A stretch of DNA of 64,000 nucleotides, from assembly GCF_022539315.1 (NCBI RefSeq), contig NC_066323.1, positions 16,543,719 to 16,607,718 on the forward strand. The letters run 5' to 3'. Each line of letters starts with the position of its first letter. Position 1 is the stretch's first letter. The position numbers were made by a program, and so were the translations under genes. This document shows positions 13,301 through 25,382 of the stretch, piece after piece. Source of the DNA: Serinus canaria. Taxonomy: Eukaryota; Chordata; Aves; Passeriformes; Fringillidae. A model generated the notes under the pieces. It was given only the letters and a program-made list of their open reading frames with translations. It did no database searches and was not told the origin of the DNA.

Positions 13301-16300
13301 ACAGTACAGCTGAAGTCCTTATATCAAATGAAGAATCAGGTGGTCCATAACATGATACAGAGCCACTGTCTGCTGCAATGAGCAAGGCAAGAATGCAAAT
13401 CACAGAATAATGTGTAACTTAATAATATGCTGAGAAAAATAAACAAGAGAATGCCTTTTCCCCTGTGGTACTTGCAACTTTCAAATCAGCTGACAATTTG
13501 CATGTGGGTAGGGATGAACTACTGGGTCATGAGTCTCTGACCCACTGGAAAAGGCTGCCTTGTTTAACAGCTGGAAGTATAGAGTAGGCTTTGTTAAAGC
13601 TGGGTAGGCTCCTGATCTACAGATGACTCTAAAATGATACAGCTGGTTTTCAATGCATGAGGCAAGCTGAAAATCTCAAGTGATAAATGTCTCTTCTGCT
13701 TTCAAGGAGAATTTCAGATTGTTTCAGTTTAGAACAAAATGGTTCTCTTGGCCCTAGAGACTCCTTTGCCTCTCTATACTTTTGCACTGGTCTGTGTTCA
13801 AATGCACTTCTTGGTAGATGTTACAGTTAGTCTGAAAGCAGTATGTCTGTGTGACACCTTCTTGTAGTGTGTGTTCTGTCTCTTGAGTTGTGATGGGCTT
13901 CCAAGCACCAACTTCAGCAGTGCTGTCGACACAGCAGCCACCTTTGGCTCATATATTTCCAAATGGGGACTGTGATCCTTGAAACAAGCAGTGAAGTTCT
14001 CACTTTGTTCTTAGTCCAGCTATTTTAAGGTTGTAAATGGTTATGTGAGGGAGTTGCTTAGCTGAGAACACTGCGAGCTGTGCTGCAACCACTGGCCAAG
14101 CACCTCACTGTGCTGTAGATACTGGTTTCTGCTTGGCAAGTGGTGAGCTTTGTTAGTGTCTTACAAAGCTCACATAGCAGCCAGGCAACTCTTAAAATCA
14201 CCTTCCTAAATACAAAGGGCAGAACTCAGACTTTGTGGCTTATGCTATATCTGTCTTCTTAGGGACATCTGTTCTGTTATCCAGTACTTCTTGCCCCTCT
14301 GTCAGGACTGCCCTTTGCTGTTGGATGCTTCCTTTGCTTTAAGGCTTCCAACGTGTTACTGGTGTAAGGCAGTACCTCAGGTTTCACTTTTTTGTTCCAG
14401 GAGGTCATCACTGTGTTGGGGAGCCAGTCCCTTCCATCTAACTGCAGAATGTTCTTTCCTAGGGAGCATTACTTCCCTGTGGTGGGATCCTGTCCAACGG
14501 CTGCTCTTCTCTGGTGCCTCTGACCACAGCATCATCATGTGGGATATTGGTGGAAGGAAGGGGCGAACGCTGCTGCTCCAGGGCCATCAGTATGTAATGC
14601 AGTCTTATTTTTCATACACATCTTGTAATGAACACACAGTCCCAGGAAGACTAAATAGCGTGGCAAGATATTTGAATCATTGTGAAAAATTGAGAAAATT
14701 ACTCTTTGCAGAACCCTGAGTACTTTGAAGGGGAAGAAGGATAATCAGTACTAGGAAAGCCTTACTGATAAAGCTCTTTTCTTTTTCACGTTTGATATGT
14801 TCATATTATCATGGTTTAGAAGTAACACAGTAGTAGTTTATAGAAGGAGGTGGGTTAAAATCCTAAATCATCTGGTTTGGCCTTTATGCAAAAATTGCAT
14901 GTGTCTGTATTATATTTATATGTAAATACTGCACTGAATTACCTGTGAGAGGAGGGCTGGAACCTTTTATATAAGCATGTTCATGTATGCATATAAAATA
15001 AGCTTCAATATGTTCCTGTTCTGTCTTTCTATCGGTGATAACTGATTCGCTAAATTACAGAGGTAGTCTCTCAACTTCAGAAAGTGTCATGTTTCCCCTT
15101 TCCCCTCTTCTGAAGTTGAGGTAGTTATCTGTAAAAATCAAGTCTTAATTTTTAGAGACCCAACACTAGTTGCCATTTTTAAATGTAGGGCTCTAATTGA
15201 GTCTGACAGACAGTTCACCCTGAAGATATATTCTACTTAGAAATGCACTGGTAGTAGAGATTTTGTTTATATTTAAAGATATTTGTATAGTGTGTTCTCC
15301 TCTTGTCTAATTCCATAGATGCCTCCATCTACCTTTGGTCAAGACTGATAGCCTTAGCTCTAGAACTCTTGTTAAATCTTGAGGGTTTAGTCTTATGGCT
15401 AAAGAATTAAAAATAGAGCCTTGGTTGCAAAAAAGTAACTGAAGACAGTGACTGGAGGACTTTATATTGCTGTTACTGCTGCCTCATGTTTCCTGGTGAA
15501 GACTTTGTAACAGTTAGGTTCTCTTTGTACTGTATGGGAAAGTAAGTTCTTCTGAGAAGCAGAATAACTTTTTAATTCAATTTAGATGTTGCAAAGCAGT
15601 TTGATACTAGTCAGATTCTTTGTTTAAATTCTTAGGGCAGACTTTTGTTTTGACATGACTTTCTTTAGGATTAAATTGTCTTATTGGTGAATGCATACTT
15701 TGCTTTGCAGCTACAGCCTGACTTACTGTGATTTGTTAGCAAAAGCGGAACCTCTCTCTGCTGCTTAGTTGCATCTTGAAACAAATATTTCTCTTTATTT
15801 TTTCAGTTGTTTCTGTTTCAACAAATTACTCTCCTTGCCAACACAGAAGAGTATTTGCACATGCACTCTGAGTCAGTTGACACTCAGTTCACCATCAGGG
15901 CTTGCTGCCAGCAAATGTTAACATTGAACTGTACCTCTGGTATTCTGGTCAGGCTTGTAAGAACACTCTCAGTAACATCCTGATGCTAGGATAGTGCTCA
16001 GGTGACAGCATCTGTTCACTCATCCTCAAAGCTCTACTTAGTTGGCTTAGCAAACTGAAAATCAGTTTTGGCCTTCCTCAGTAGCTTTATTTGCTGGTAG
16101 GAATCAGGGTTTGCTGAGAAACCAAGCTTTGTTTAAATACTTGTGGGTAACCAGTGTGTGCTTTGTTGGCAGTGACAAGGTGCAGGCTATCTGCTACATC
16201 CAGCTGACACGGCAGCTGGTGTCTTGTTCAGCTGATGGGGGAATTGCTGTTTGGAACATGGATATCAGCCGAGAAGAGGTAACTTCATGTCATAGGTCAA

Positions 16301-19300
16301 AGATTTTTTCTTTCCCCTTTTCAGAAACTAATGTGACTGTCCTTAGTCAGTCTTGCAGGCTGCTTCCCTCATGTTGTCTGACACTTTAAAGCTGAATGAT
16401 ATTATTGAAACCTGTTCTGTTCTAATGGCTGTCCATGCTGCATTGTACTAAATGGGTTCCCAGGACAGGAAAAGTGCAGGAGATGCTTTGGACTGCTTAA
16501 GAGTTTTATCTCAAAGAGACAACAGGTTCACTGGAATGGTTGTGGCCTTTCCTTCTGGAACACTCTAAAGCAGTCAAGCTCTTGCAGTAAAGAAACCAAA
16601 GGACTGTGCTTCAATAGTCTTGAAATAGGTTCACAACTTGTGTCAAAGCAGGTAAAAAAGTGAGAGGCAGATTTTGAGATGCAGTTCAGAAGGCAGAGGT
16701 TCAGTCCCCAGGCAACATTTTTTTTTTAAGCTCTCAGTACACAGCAATTGACCCAGCCAAACACTTTCTTTCTGCATCAGTTCATATCCATGGTGGTGGA
16801 AGTGAGAATGCTCTTGTTTTCTTACTGTCAGGAATGTAAGTGAATTGAAGAGAAAAAATGCTTTGTTGTTCCAGCTTTGCTCCTGTCAAGTTTCAGGGAA
16901 ACTTCCTTGTGAGATGTTTAAAGTTGTATAGAATATACATGTTCAAATTCAAGTCCATGTACTAAAATATTGTGGCTCTCTTTCTGTCTCTTACTGGGAT
17001 GTTCAGTTAAAGTATGAGAGAGCTGAAATGTGTAAAAGCTCTATTTTCATTTGGTCTAGTCCATTTATGGCAGGAAAAGTGTGTGGGTAGGAGAAGAGAT
17101 GTTTAACGAGCATGGGGGCAGGATGAAAAATGCAGATGAATTCCTAATTATTTCAAACTGCAATCCCATGAAAGTAGAAAAGATAATTACTCACAGAATT
17201 TACTTCTGGACACCCCCTTTCTTAAAGGGGATTACTGCCTCATAGCTTCTGCAGTTTGGACTACACTGATCCCTAAAAGCCATCCAGACAACTAGAGCAG
17301 CAGTCTTTGAATGCCTGCAGCAGATTTAGTAACGTAGGTGTTTGAATGAGTTTTCTTATTAAGGCAGTAATATAACATATTCCTGTAGGCTTAAAAAGTG
17401 TAGGAGGTGTGTAGGTAACCAGTAACTGCATTCTTGGGTTTAAAGTTTTTGTGCTAAACTTTCTTTGTACTAAGCTCTAGGCTATTTATTGTTGTAATGT
17501 CCAGAACTGAACCAGGGCATTTTTCCAAGTAAGACTTTACTTTGGGTTCTTAAACTTCCTTGACTGTTGTGTAAGGGAAAACAGTTTTGATTGCTTACAT
17601 TTCCTGCTCTTTTCTAGGCTCCTCAATGGCTAGAAAGTGATTCCTGTCAGAAATGTGAGCAACCTTTCTTCTGGAATATAAAGCAAATGTGGGACACAAA
17701 GACGATAGGGTTGAGACAGGTGAGATGGCTGGTTTCAGTGCGTAGCTGTACTTCAGCACTTGAGCAAAATGTAAACAGAAGACCACTAAGGCTGCTAGAT
17801 CTTTTCATCTCTTGGTATTTTCACTCCTTTGAAGTGAGGTATATTGAGAAGTTACGACTTCTAGGCACTGCTAAGACATTTTCAAATTCTGTGAAAGTGT
17901 TGTATCAAACTTCTGTCACAGGTCAAAGCAGACTGTGCTAGGCATGCTCTGCTGGATTTCTCTGAATGTTCCCATGCTTTGGAACTATGGACAGCTAATC
18001 CTCAAGTGTAGTGTAAAATGGCAAACAGTGCCCCATAACTGAGAATGTAGATGCTCACTCCAGTGAAGCACTAATGGCCTTGTTCTTACTGCACCAGAAT
18101 GATTTTAACTGGGTTGCTTGTTCAAACCTCTTTTTCCCTTTCTCCCAGAAGGAGCTTGCCAGAGGAGAGGATATACACTGAGTATGGAGCTAAATCCATA
18201 AATTATCCAAGTCACTGTTCATAACTCCAGAGACGTTGGTCTTTGGTTGAAGAAACAGGGTGTTTCCTAGCAGGTTGCTTTCTAACAGGTTGCAAAACAG
18301 AAGCTTTGTTGTTTTTGTTGTGCAGTGGACACTTGTATGGTTGTCAAGTGACATGGTATAGTTACTTTCTTCTGTTGATTTTCTTCTTCCTCCATGAAGC
18401 ATCACTGCAGAAAATGTGGGCAGGCAGTGTGTGGCAAGTGCAGCACCAAAAGGTCAAGCTACCCAATCATGGGATTTGAATTCCAGGTCCGTGTCTGTGA
18501 TTCCTGTTTTGAGTCCATCAAGGATGAAGAGTGAGTATTAGGGAGTAATAAACTGTAGTAACACTGCTGGTGTGCAGAAACCCTTAGGCTTGCTCCACTT
18601 CCACACACAATGCTACAAAACACACTGAGCTGACTCTCTGCTATTAGGCCTTGGGGTCTGAAAGCACTGTGATGGCAGAAATCCCCCATCTGCCTCTGCA
18701 AGTGCATTTGGATCAGATATAGAATTACAACATTTTTATCCTTTTTTAATTCTTCTTTTCCAGGAGCCCAGATCTAGACTTGAGATATATTTGTCTCAAC
18801 AGTTCAGTTTAGTTAAAAGCTACTGATTGCACTTAACATTGCTAAGTGTCTGCCAGGCAATGCATTACAGCTACTAGGATGTATATGCATTAGTTCATGT
18901 ACAGTTTTTAAAACTTTGGGAATATTCTTCAGAACTCAACACTATTTTTCCCATGCAAGCAAATCAGGTTAAGCATCATTTGCTGTCTCATTAAACTTGT
19001 CTTAGAAATGAAGGAACCCCTTTTCTTTTGGTATGAACAGAGTAATCAGATGTGAAAATTTTGGGAGTGTTTGGGGATTTTTTTGTGTTATTGGGTTTTT
19101 TGTTATTGGGACTTTTTGTTTGCTTGGGGTGCCCTAGTTGGCTTCTGTAGCCAGCAGGGGAAAAATGTAGCTGAACTTGATTTTGTTAACCAGGTGCTCT
19201 AATATTAACAGTCATGCTGCAGAAGGCCAGGAAATGTCACACCTGTACAACTCCACAAGCAGTGCCTTAGCATGACTTGCTAATTTAATTCTATCCCCTT

Positions 19301-20296
19301 TAATATGGCACTGCAGCTCTTGAAATAGATTTATTAGTACTTGAGCAACTTAATTTTCTTTTAAATTTATTTTGCACTGCTATAATGATGCCATGAAGCT
19401 TCATCTGATGGCTGGCTTTCATTTCAATTGTTCTTGTGCAGCCGTACTTCCCTGGCCACCTTTCATGAAGGCAAACACAACATTTCACACATGTCCATGG
19501 ACATATCCAGAGGGCTAATGGTGACTTGTGGGAGCGACCGGATTGTCAAGGTATTGCTGCATCTCTTTCCTGCATTTCTAGGAGATATTTAAGAGAGTTC
19601 ATTTTTGTGTATTCTTCCTTTCTTTCTGACAACTATTGCTACAAGCTATCTATTGTGTGAAGATGGAATTGTATTTGCTAACCTGTTCTTCTGCAGCTGA
19701 ATGAGGAAATGCCTTGTAACTCCACTGTATGGAGTGCAGCTGTTGTGTCTCTGAACAAACACAGCAGGCATGGGCAGCAGGAGAATCTGCCAGCAGCCCC
19801 AAAGACACAGACCTGAGGAAATGTGCAGGTTCCTTTGCTCTGAGCTCCATAGCTTGGAGCATGGCCACTGAAAGCCCTTGTTATGAGACAGTGACACGGA
19901 GCTCAGACTGATATGAAATCTTGCTGTGCCTGGGCTCTACATTCACCATGCATGTCAGAACTGGGACTGTGCCATCCGGTTCTTGTTTGGCTCTAAGCAT
20001 GTTTGTGACAAACTGCATAGCACTTCTTAAAACAGACCTACACAGAAATTCAAGACTCTTGAGCCCGAAATTTGGCTTTTGGTTTGTAATGCTGCTGTAA
20101 CTCTTTATGAGGTTTTCCTCAAGCATAGGTTAAAAAAGAGTTGTTACCTTATGTCCAGGGATATCTTTGTTTGCTTCTATGCCTCTTGCAGAAGGACCTG
20201 TGAGTGTGACACTAATGCTGTGCAATTCTCCTGCAGATCTGGGACATGACGCCAGTAGTTGGTTGCAGCCTTGCCACTGGGTTCTCTTCCCGCTGA
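891..20296 (+). CDS. WDFY1: WD repeat and FYVE domain-containing protein 1 (FENS-1), 12 coding exons
   Basis: WDFY1 is a PI3P-binding early-endosome protein, reported as an adaptor that helps TLR3 and TLR4 recruit TRIF. Coding exons are 891-1027, 7058-7125, 7855-7928, 9122-9176, 10518-10668, 12824-12936, 14463-14589, 16173-16278, 17618-17719, 18400-18530, 19442-19550 and 20237-20296. Joined, they stay in frame (phases 2,1,0,1,2,1,2,0,0,2,0) and give 410 residues, the length I recall for human WDFY1. The start [11 protein letters not shown] matches WDFY1 rather than WDFY2, and its Kozak context is strong (G at -3 and +4). WD40 blades occupy about residues 18-279. The FYVE finger is about 281-352, with eight zinc cysteines in four CxxC pairs (C287/C290, C314/C317, C322/C325, C344/C347), a basic RQHHCR motif (310-315) and RVC (342-344). 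A last blade covers about 364-396. The only non-standard splice site is the U12-type donor of intron 5. The N-terminus, the FYVE region and [11 protein letters not shown] argue for WDFY1 against its paralogue. I see no frameshift or premature stop. Confidence 0.96.
3557..3578. repeat. T22 homopolymer
   Basis: This is an uninterrupted run of 22 T in WDFY1 intron 1, preceded by T runs broken by GG. It could be the poly(A) tail of an old retroposed sequence on the minus strand, but I recognise no element body beside it. Confidence 0.85.
4801..4836. repeat. Imperfect hairpin in WDFY1 intron 1
   Basis: TCAGA plus GCTTTATAT (4801-4814) pairs with ATATAAAGC (4821-4829) and TCTGA (4832-4836). The loop is AATTAG, and a 2-base bulge lies at 4830-4831. 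The stem is 14 bp in total. Its function is unknown, and AT-rich palindromes of this size can arise by chance. Confidence 0.6.
5472..5503. promoter_or_regulatory. POU octamer next to a 14-bp TAAT palindrome
   Basis: An exact octamer ATGCAAAT (5472-5479) is followed by the perfect palindrome CTAATAATTATTAG (5490-5503), which contains inverted TAAT homeodomain cores. This layout suits a POU/homeodomain-bound intronic element. The regulatory role is inference from motifs only. Confidence 0.3.
7126..10517 (+). other. WDFY1: WDFY1 introns 2-4 (between exons 2 and 5)
   Basis: Intron 2 is 7126-7854 (729 bp), intron 3 is 7929-9121 (1193 bp) and intron 4 is 9177-10517 (1341 bp). Coding exons 3 and 4 lie within this span. 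Donors gtaagt, gtaagt and gtaaac and the AG acceptors are ordinary U2-type sites. I see nothing else in these introns beyond a short C run at about 8518-8525. Confidence 0.85.
10669..12823 (+). other. WDFY1: WDFY1 intron 5, candidate U12-type (minor spliceosome) intron
   Basis: The donor is gtatccttt immediately after exon 5, which matches the U12 GT-AG donor consensus at every base. The branch-point-like TCCTTGAC (12806-12813) has its branch A at 12812, 12 nt before exon 6. That matches the TTCCTTRAC consensus and the short U12 branch-to-acceptor distance. There is no long polypyrimidine tract. The splice restores the family-typical LQYD junction with correct phase, so the donor choice is supported by the protein. 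Confidence 0.88.
12937..20236 (+). other. WDFY1: WDFY1 introns 6-11 (between exons 6 and 12)
   Basis: Introns are 12937-14462, 14590-16172, 16279-17617, 17720-18399, 18531-19441 and 19551-20236 (0.68-1.58 kb each). Exons 7-11 lie between them. Donors gtaaag, gtatgt, gtaact, gtgaga, gtgagt and gtattg are U2-like. Intron 7 carries a 13-bp-stem hairpin at 15070-15120. I see no nested gene or recognisable transposon. Confidence 0.83.
15070..15120. repeat. 13-bp perfect inverted repeat in WDFY1 intron 7
   Basis: CTCAACTTCAGAA (15070-15082) and its exact reverse complement TTCTGAAGTTGAG (15108-15120) flank a 25-base pyrimidine-rich loop. The pairing does not extend outward. The stem is too short for a typical microRNA precursor. 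Confidence 0.7.
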
Positions 20297-21996
20297 TCTC
20301 CTCCGTGGCAGGTTTATGCACCTTATGTACAGCAATATGCACCGAATGAATGGAACCCTCCTCAAGAATATTACTGCAAACACTGGTTGCTTGATTCTCC
20401 TCTTGCTGCTGTTCCAGGATGGACAGTCACCCTTGTAGAGCACAGCTGATCTGTGGGGCTCCCCGGGAATCTCCGTGGTGCTGAAGCGCGGTTCCGCAGC
20501 CTCTCGGACTGACACCAATGGTTTATCTGCAATATGACACCTGGGTGGAAGGACCTGTTGTCTCTCAGTTTACATATGTAGTGTTAACAATGTGCTATCT
20601 CTGCTGATATATCTTGTACAGATACCTTGTAGCTAAAACATTATCAGAGTAAAATGAGTGTAGTAAATTCAATTTGTGCAAATAGTAAAATAACTTACTC
20701 TCTCGTCCAAAAAACAGTTCTGTTGAAATGTTTTTGAGCAGTCACTGTCTAAATTGCCTCCAAAAGATATCTTGGTTATTCCTATGGAAGGAGGAGATAG
20801 TTTAAAGTGGAAGATACTATCTCATCTGAAAGAAGTTAAGAGAACCTTTGATCACACAAGATCTTTTATTGGCTTTCTTGTTGTGTTTGTCTTCAAGTTC
20901 AATTGTTAGTGAAATCACTTTTGTGGAACAGCTGTTCTGTGTAGGTAGCTGGTGAGTCTGCAAGCAATCCTGGGCTTTTTATGTAGTGTTTTAGCATAGC
21001 TGATAAACTTCTGTAGTTATGAAGGTGTGCAGCCCACCTACTCTAAAGACTAGCCACAGGTATGAGCCATGTACTCTGACAACTGTAATGTTGTTAGAAT
21101 GGAAACCTAAACAAACCTGCCTTGTTACAAGTAACAGTTAAGAAAAAATGGCCAGCTAAATTTTAGAGATTTTGTTCTGTGGAAAGGCTGATGTTCTTTA
21201 ATGTTAGGGAACCTGTCTGCTAAAGTACAGCATAAATTCAAATACTGTCTTGATGTTGCTTAAAACAGATAAATACTGAGCAATAATTACTGAGGTACAG
21301 AACTGCTGCTTTTTCCCCTGCACCTAGGAGTGTTAATCCTGAGATATCTATATTGATCATTTCCTGTTTCAAAGCTGAGAAGTATGAAGAAGAGCTGTGA
21401 GGCTTTTGACTGTGCAGTTGGCACATAAAGTAAATAACTAGTGAGAGATACTGTCAGTAAACTGGTTTGTCAGTTGAGTGAATCTACTACATTTGAATAC
21501 TGTAAAGAAGAATTTATTTTGTAACTTTGGAAGCTAAGGTGATATGTCATAGAGTTTAAGCTTGGAGCTGGTAAGATTTATCTGAAAACAGATGCAATAT
21601 GTGCAAGGACAAAAAAGGGTAGGTCAGCTGGCCTGGAATAGGTGGTGTTACACAATTATCAAAGGTAATATGTTCTTTCTGGCAGAAGAGTTGAGGGTTA
21701 GACTGTCTTTACTTACAGCAACAATCAAGTGGTGCTATGAGTGTTAGTGAATTCAAGTCCTAGGTGTGTAACTTGACACTAATAATCTGCATTGGACCAT
21801 GCTGTAGGCTGAAATAGATTAAGATCAATAATACATGGTGATTCACTTGCATTTTAAGCCAAAAAATCTGATAGTCTCCAAAGGGCATTTGAATCCAGAA
21901 TATGATAGTTATTGTTACTTTGTCTGCTTTTCCATGGGCCTTCTCTGGAAGTTTTGTGAAGAGTTTTTGTTTGCTGGCCTTATTGGGCCACTGAAG

Positions 21997-22002
21997 AATA
22001 AA
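21997..22002 (+). terminator. WDFY1: Candidate poly(A) signal AATAAA (proximal, WDFY1)
   Basis: A canonical hexamer lies 1.7 kb after the stop codon. A GT-rich segment, TTTGTGGGG, follows within about 20 bases, as expected downstream of a cleavage site. Confidence 0.4.
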
Positions 22003-23059
22003 CAAAACCATCATTTGTGGGGATCCCAAAACTTGTCTTGCCTTCAGTCCAGGATTTAGCACTTGTCACACCCATTTGATTCAACTCTGCCTACATGCTG
22101 TATTACTTAGATTTTTGGGAAGACTTATTTCTAAGGTGCTGAGAGAAAGAAAGTTGCAGCTTGATGCTCTGAAGGCCTTCACCCTTCTAAACTAAGAAGG
22201 AAAGTGTTGTGGGGTGAATAAGCTCTGGGAAGTCTCTGCATTCACTTTCAGACTTCGTCCTGTCTGGTTCTGGAAGAGAGCAGAAGCTTTCTTCTTCACA
22301 GCATGTAAGGCAGAACATGAATTACTGTGCTAGAATTGTTTAATATCACACTGTAATAGGTTAGGAGGACCTAGGGTGTGAGTTAAGGTGGGAGATTGGT
22401 GTAGATGTGCAATGAGTACCATATTTCTCAACCCAGACATTCTGAAACCTATACCCACAATGCTGAGGTGTGACTCCTTTGCAGTTAGCACTCCAGAACT
22501 CAACTTTTTTAGTTCTGATTACTCAATGTGCCCCTGCTTAGCACACAGCTCCCCCCTCCCTTCCCTGTGAATACTTCCTCTGCCTCTTTACATTATGTTT
22601 TTGCCACTAGATAATATATTCTCTACTGCCTAAGGAATCTATTTTCTATAATTGATATACTTAAAGATTGTGTCAGTTTAGATATAATGACAGTTTATGG
22701 CCACTAAATCATTAGTCTCTTAAGTATACTCTTGGTGTTGAATGAGTAATGCTCACAAACCACTAAAGAGAGAATAGTTCTGTTTATAAACAACTATTTT
22801 GAAGGCACTCATTCTCTCATCAAACTGAACATACTTAGCTATGTCAGCTCAAGTGTGCAGTTACTGAGAAGCCTTGATTTGAAGCATTACAGATCTCGCT
22901 TGTGTAACCTCTTCCACTGAGGCAGGGAAGGGGAGCAAAGGGTACTAATGTGTTAATTCTTTCCTAGTTGTATTTCTGTACCCTACATAGTTAAGAGAAT
23001 CTAGATAAATCTGTCCTTTGCTCCTCCTTGTCTGTTTTTTAAATTTTGATTACATGTAC

Positions 23060-23065
23060 AATAAA
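23060..23065 (+). terminator. WDFY1: Candidate poly(A) signal AATAAA (distal, WDFY1)
   Basis: A canonical hexamer in AT-rich sequence is followed about 25-45 bases later by GT- and T-rich sequence. It would give a 3' UTR of about 2.8 kb. Confidence 0.45.
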
Positions 23066-23842
23066 ATATTTCTTGATATTCACTTAGACTGTTTGGATGA
23101 TCCATCTTTTTTTTCCATCCTGTGAAAGCACAATCTGCATTTTGTGCTCTGGCTCTTCCTCTACATGCCCCATGTACAAATTGTAGAGAGAGCTACAGTT
23201 CTGGGTTCTGGGAGAGCTTGTTGGGTGTGTTGTTTTGGAACTGAAGGAGCTGCAGCAGGTCCAAGGCCCACAATGAACCAGTGAGCTGAGACATGAGCAA
23301 CTGCTGTGTGATCCCAGTTAGGGAGGTGTAACCCTACCCTGTGTTCTGCTTGCCAGCTCATACAGACATCATCTCTGCTTCAGCTGGCTGCTCTTCAGAG
23401 CTCTGCAAAGGTTCTGATCTGCAGAGTCCCACAGGATTCTTTCCTGAGATGCCTTGGACCTGTCTGAGGTGCCAGAGAAATGCTAATTTTGCTGGCTGGG
23501 GTGAGCACAGCCTACAATATAATACATACAGAGGACACAAACTGCAGCCACACAAGGTGGTTGCACTTGTTTCATGATACTTTCTCACAGGGAAAGGATG
23601 GAGGTAAACTGGAAAGCATCCTTATCCCTCACAGCCTTGACAGGCTCAAATTCAGCACTGGCTGGCTGTTCAACACTTGGAATGTCTGAATGTTAGTCGA
23701 TCAGTATGCTGTGTGGCTCACTGCTTCCTTGGGGTATTTGGGAGCCAGAGAGGGAATCTGGAAGAGTTTGACAAACTTGCCACTTTTGAATGAAGGCTGA
23801 AGAGCCTGTGTGATATATAATAATTTTTGTAGGGTTTTTTGG

Positions 23843-23861
23843 TTTTTTTTTTTTTTTTTTT
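23843..23861. repeat. T19 homopolymer
   Basis: This is a run of 19 T just after TTTTTTGG, in intergenic DNA. No adjoining element is recognised. Confidence 0.8.
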
Positions 23862-25359
23862 AACATGATATGTCTCATTTTGAACTGCTTAAACTTCTCA
23901 CATTTCCCAAGGAAAATTCCAGTGAAAACTGACTGGAAAAAATGAAGCTGTTGCTGATCTATAGTCAGAAAAGCCTGTTTAGGTGTCTATGTAGACCATC
24001 TTATGTTTTGAATTAGGCATATGAACTCTAGTTAGTTGAAGATGCTGGAGAATTCCAAACGGTGTATTTGTAGTGAAAGCACAAAAATAGATGTATTGGT
24101 TTTCTAACTGAGAATGCACAGCTGATCACTTCAGATTCCTGATATTGAAAACTTCATTTAAGTTTCAGATAGCTGTGCCAGGTCTTAGTACCTAGTAGTG
24201 TTGACTTTACTCATTGAGGAGATTTAGAATACATTAGATGCAGGAAAGTGACAGATTTTTCTGTTGATCAGATTCACTACTACAGAAAGAAAGCTCTCTA
24301 AGGTTTTTTTATCTCTGTTGACCAAGTCCTCAGTGATAACCCAAATAACCCAACTGTGAAATGCCATGATCAAATGCAACAGAAAATGATTAATTTCTGA
24401 CAGCCTAACGTTTAAAAACTGATTTTGTCATCAACTAACCATCATACAGGGAGTTTCAATGTGGCCTTTCATTCACAAAAGGCAAGGATCAAGGATTTCT
24501 TAAGTGACTGCTATCAAGTGATCCTATAAAGCTTTTTGTCCCTTTGGAAGATGTAAGGCCATGGGCTCTAGGCAGCTGTGTAGTCTGCTCAACTTTTAAT
24601 ATGCAAAAGCTAATTGTTGAACAGATTCAAAGACAGCACTACTTATTTTATAACTCTGGCAATGGAAGTATCAAAATAATATCAGTAATAAAATCTATAC
24701 AATTTTTTCATAAAATAAAGTATCAAATCATGAAGTGAAATATATGGGATCATTAGAAATTTTTCTTTCTGCTTCTATGAACCTTTTCCCCCCAACATGT
24801 CAGCAGCTCTGAGTTGCTGTGATTACCTGCTGTCTGACTCACATTTGTACCCAGGGTCTCTGACAAGTTTTAATGTATAATCTGGTCATGCAAAGAAATA
24901 GAAGCATATTCTTTGACTTATTCTTGATGTATTATATTGATTTTGGTGGGACTGACTGGTTTGTCTGCAGAAAATTTGGTACATTCATTCCTAAATTGCT
25001 TTGTATCACAAAGATATTATGGGTTGTGGAGGTACATGTTTTTTTTCTCTTTACCTTGTTTATAGAGAAATACACATTAGGGTTTAAATTGCTCCTGGCT
25101 TTGCTACTCTAGCTGTCTTTCAAGTAAAGATTCTATGCCTTGCACTACCTACACTGAGTCTTCTTTCTGAAGCCTGTTTTCAACTGCTCTCAAAATCTAC
25201 ATGTGTATATCTGTCAAAACTCTAAGTTTTCATGAGCTCAAGTGCAGCTGATCAAGAGTGGGCACTGCTTGCCTGTACTCCTTGATGGCATTGCTGCTGA
25301 GCCATGGCTGGCTGTCACTTCTAGTGCTGTCCTTTGTCTTTTATCTGTTCTCATTCATT

Positions 25360-25382
25360 TTTCTTTCTTTCTTTCTTTCTTC
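25360..25382. repeat. (TTTC)n microsatellite
   Basis: About five and a half perfect TTTC units lie between WDFY1 and AP1S3. Confidence 0.85.

Larger units (their letters stand above)
20297..23085 (+). other. WDFY1: Probable WDFY1 3' UTR
   Basis: The sequence after the TGA at 20294-20296 has no further coding match to WDFY1. Candidate poly(A) signals are AATAAA at 21997-22002, followed by a GT-rich stretch, and AATAAA at 23060-23065, followed by a T-rich stretch. Mammalian WDFY1 has a long 3' UTR as far as I recall, so the second site is my preferred end. Without transcript data the end is uncertain. Confidence 0.5.

Noticed and set aside
14463..14593. Exon 7 of WDFY1 ending at the GTAATG donor (14594)
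   Set aside because: That splice would put a TGA in frame at the next exon. The gtatgt donor at 14590 gives the family-typical GHHDKVQ junction and the correct phase.
15111..15125. Possible let-7 microRNA
   Set aside because: Only nine bases match, the rest of the mature sequence and the passenger arm are absent, and the stem is 13 bp.
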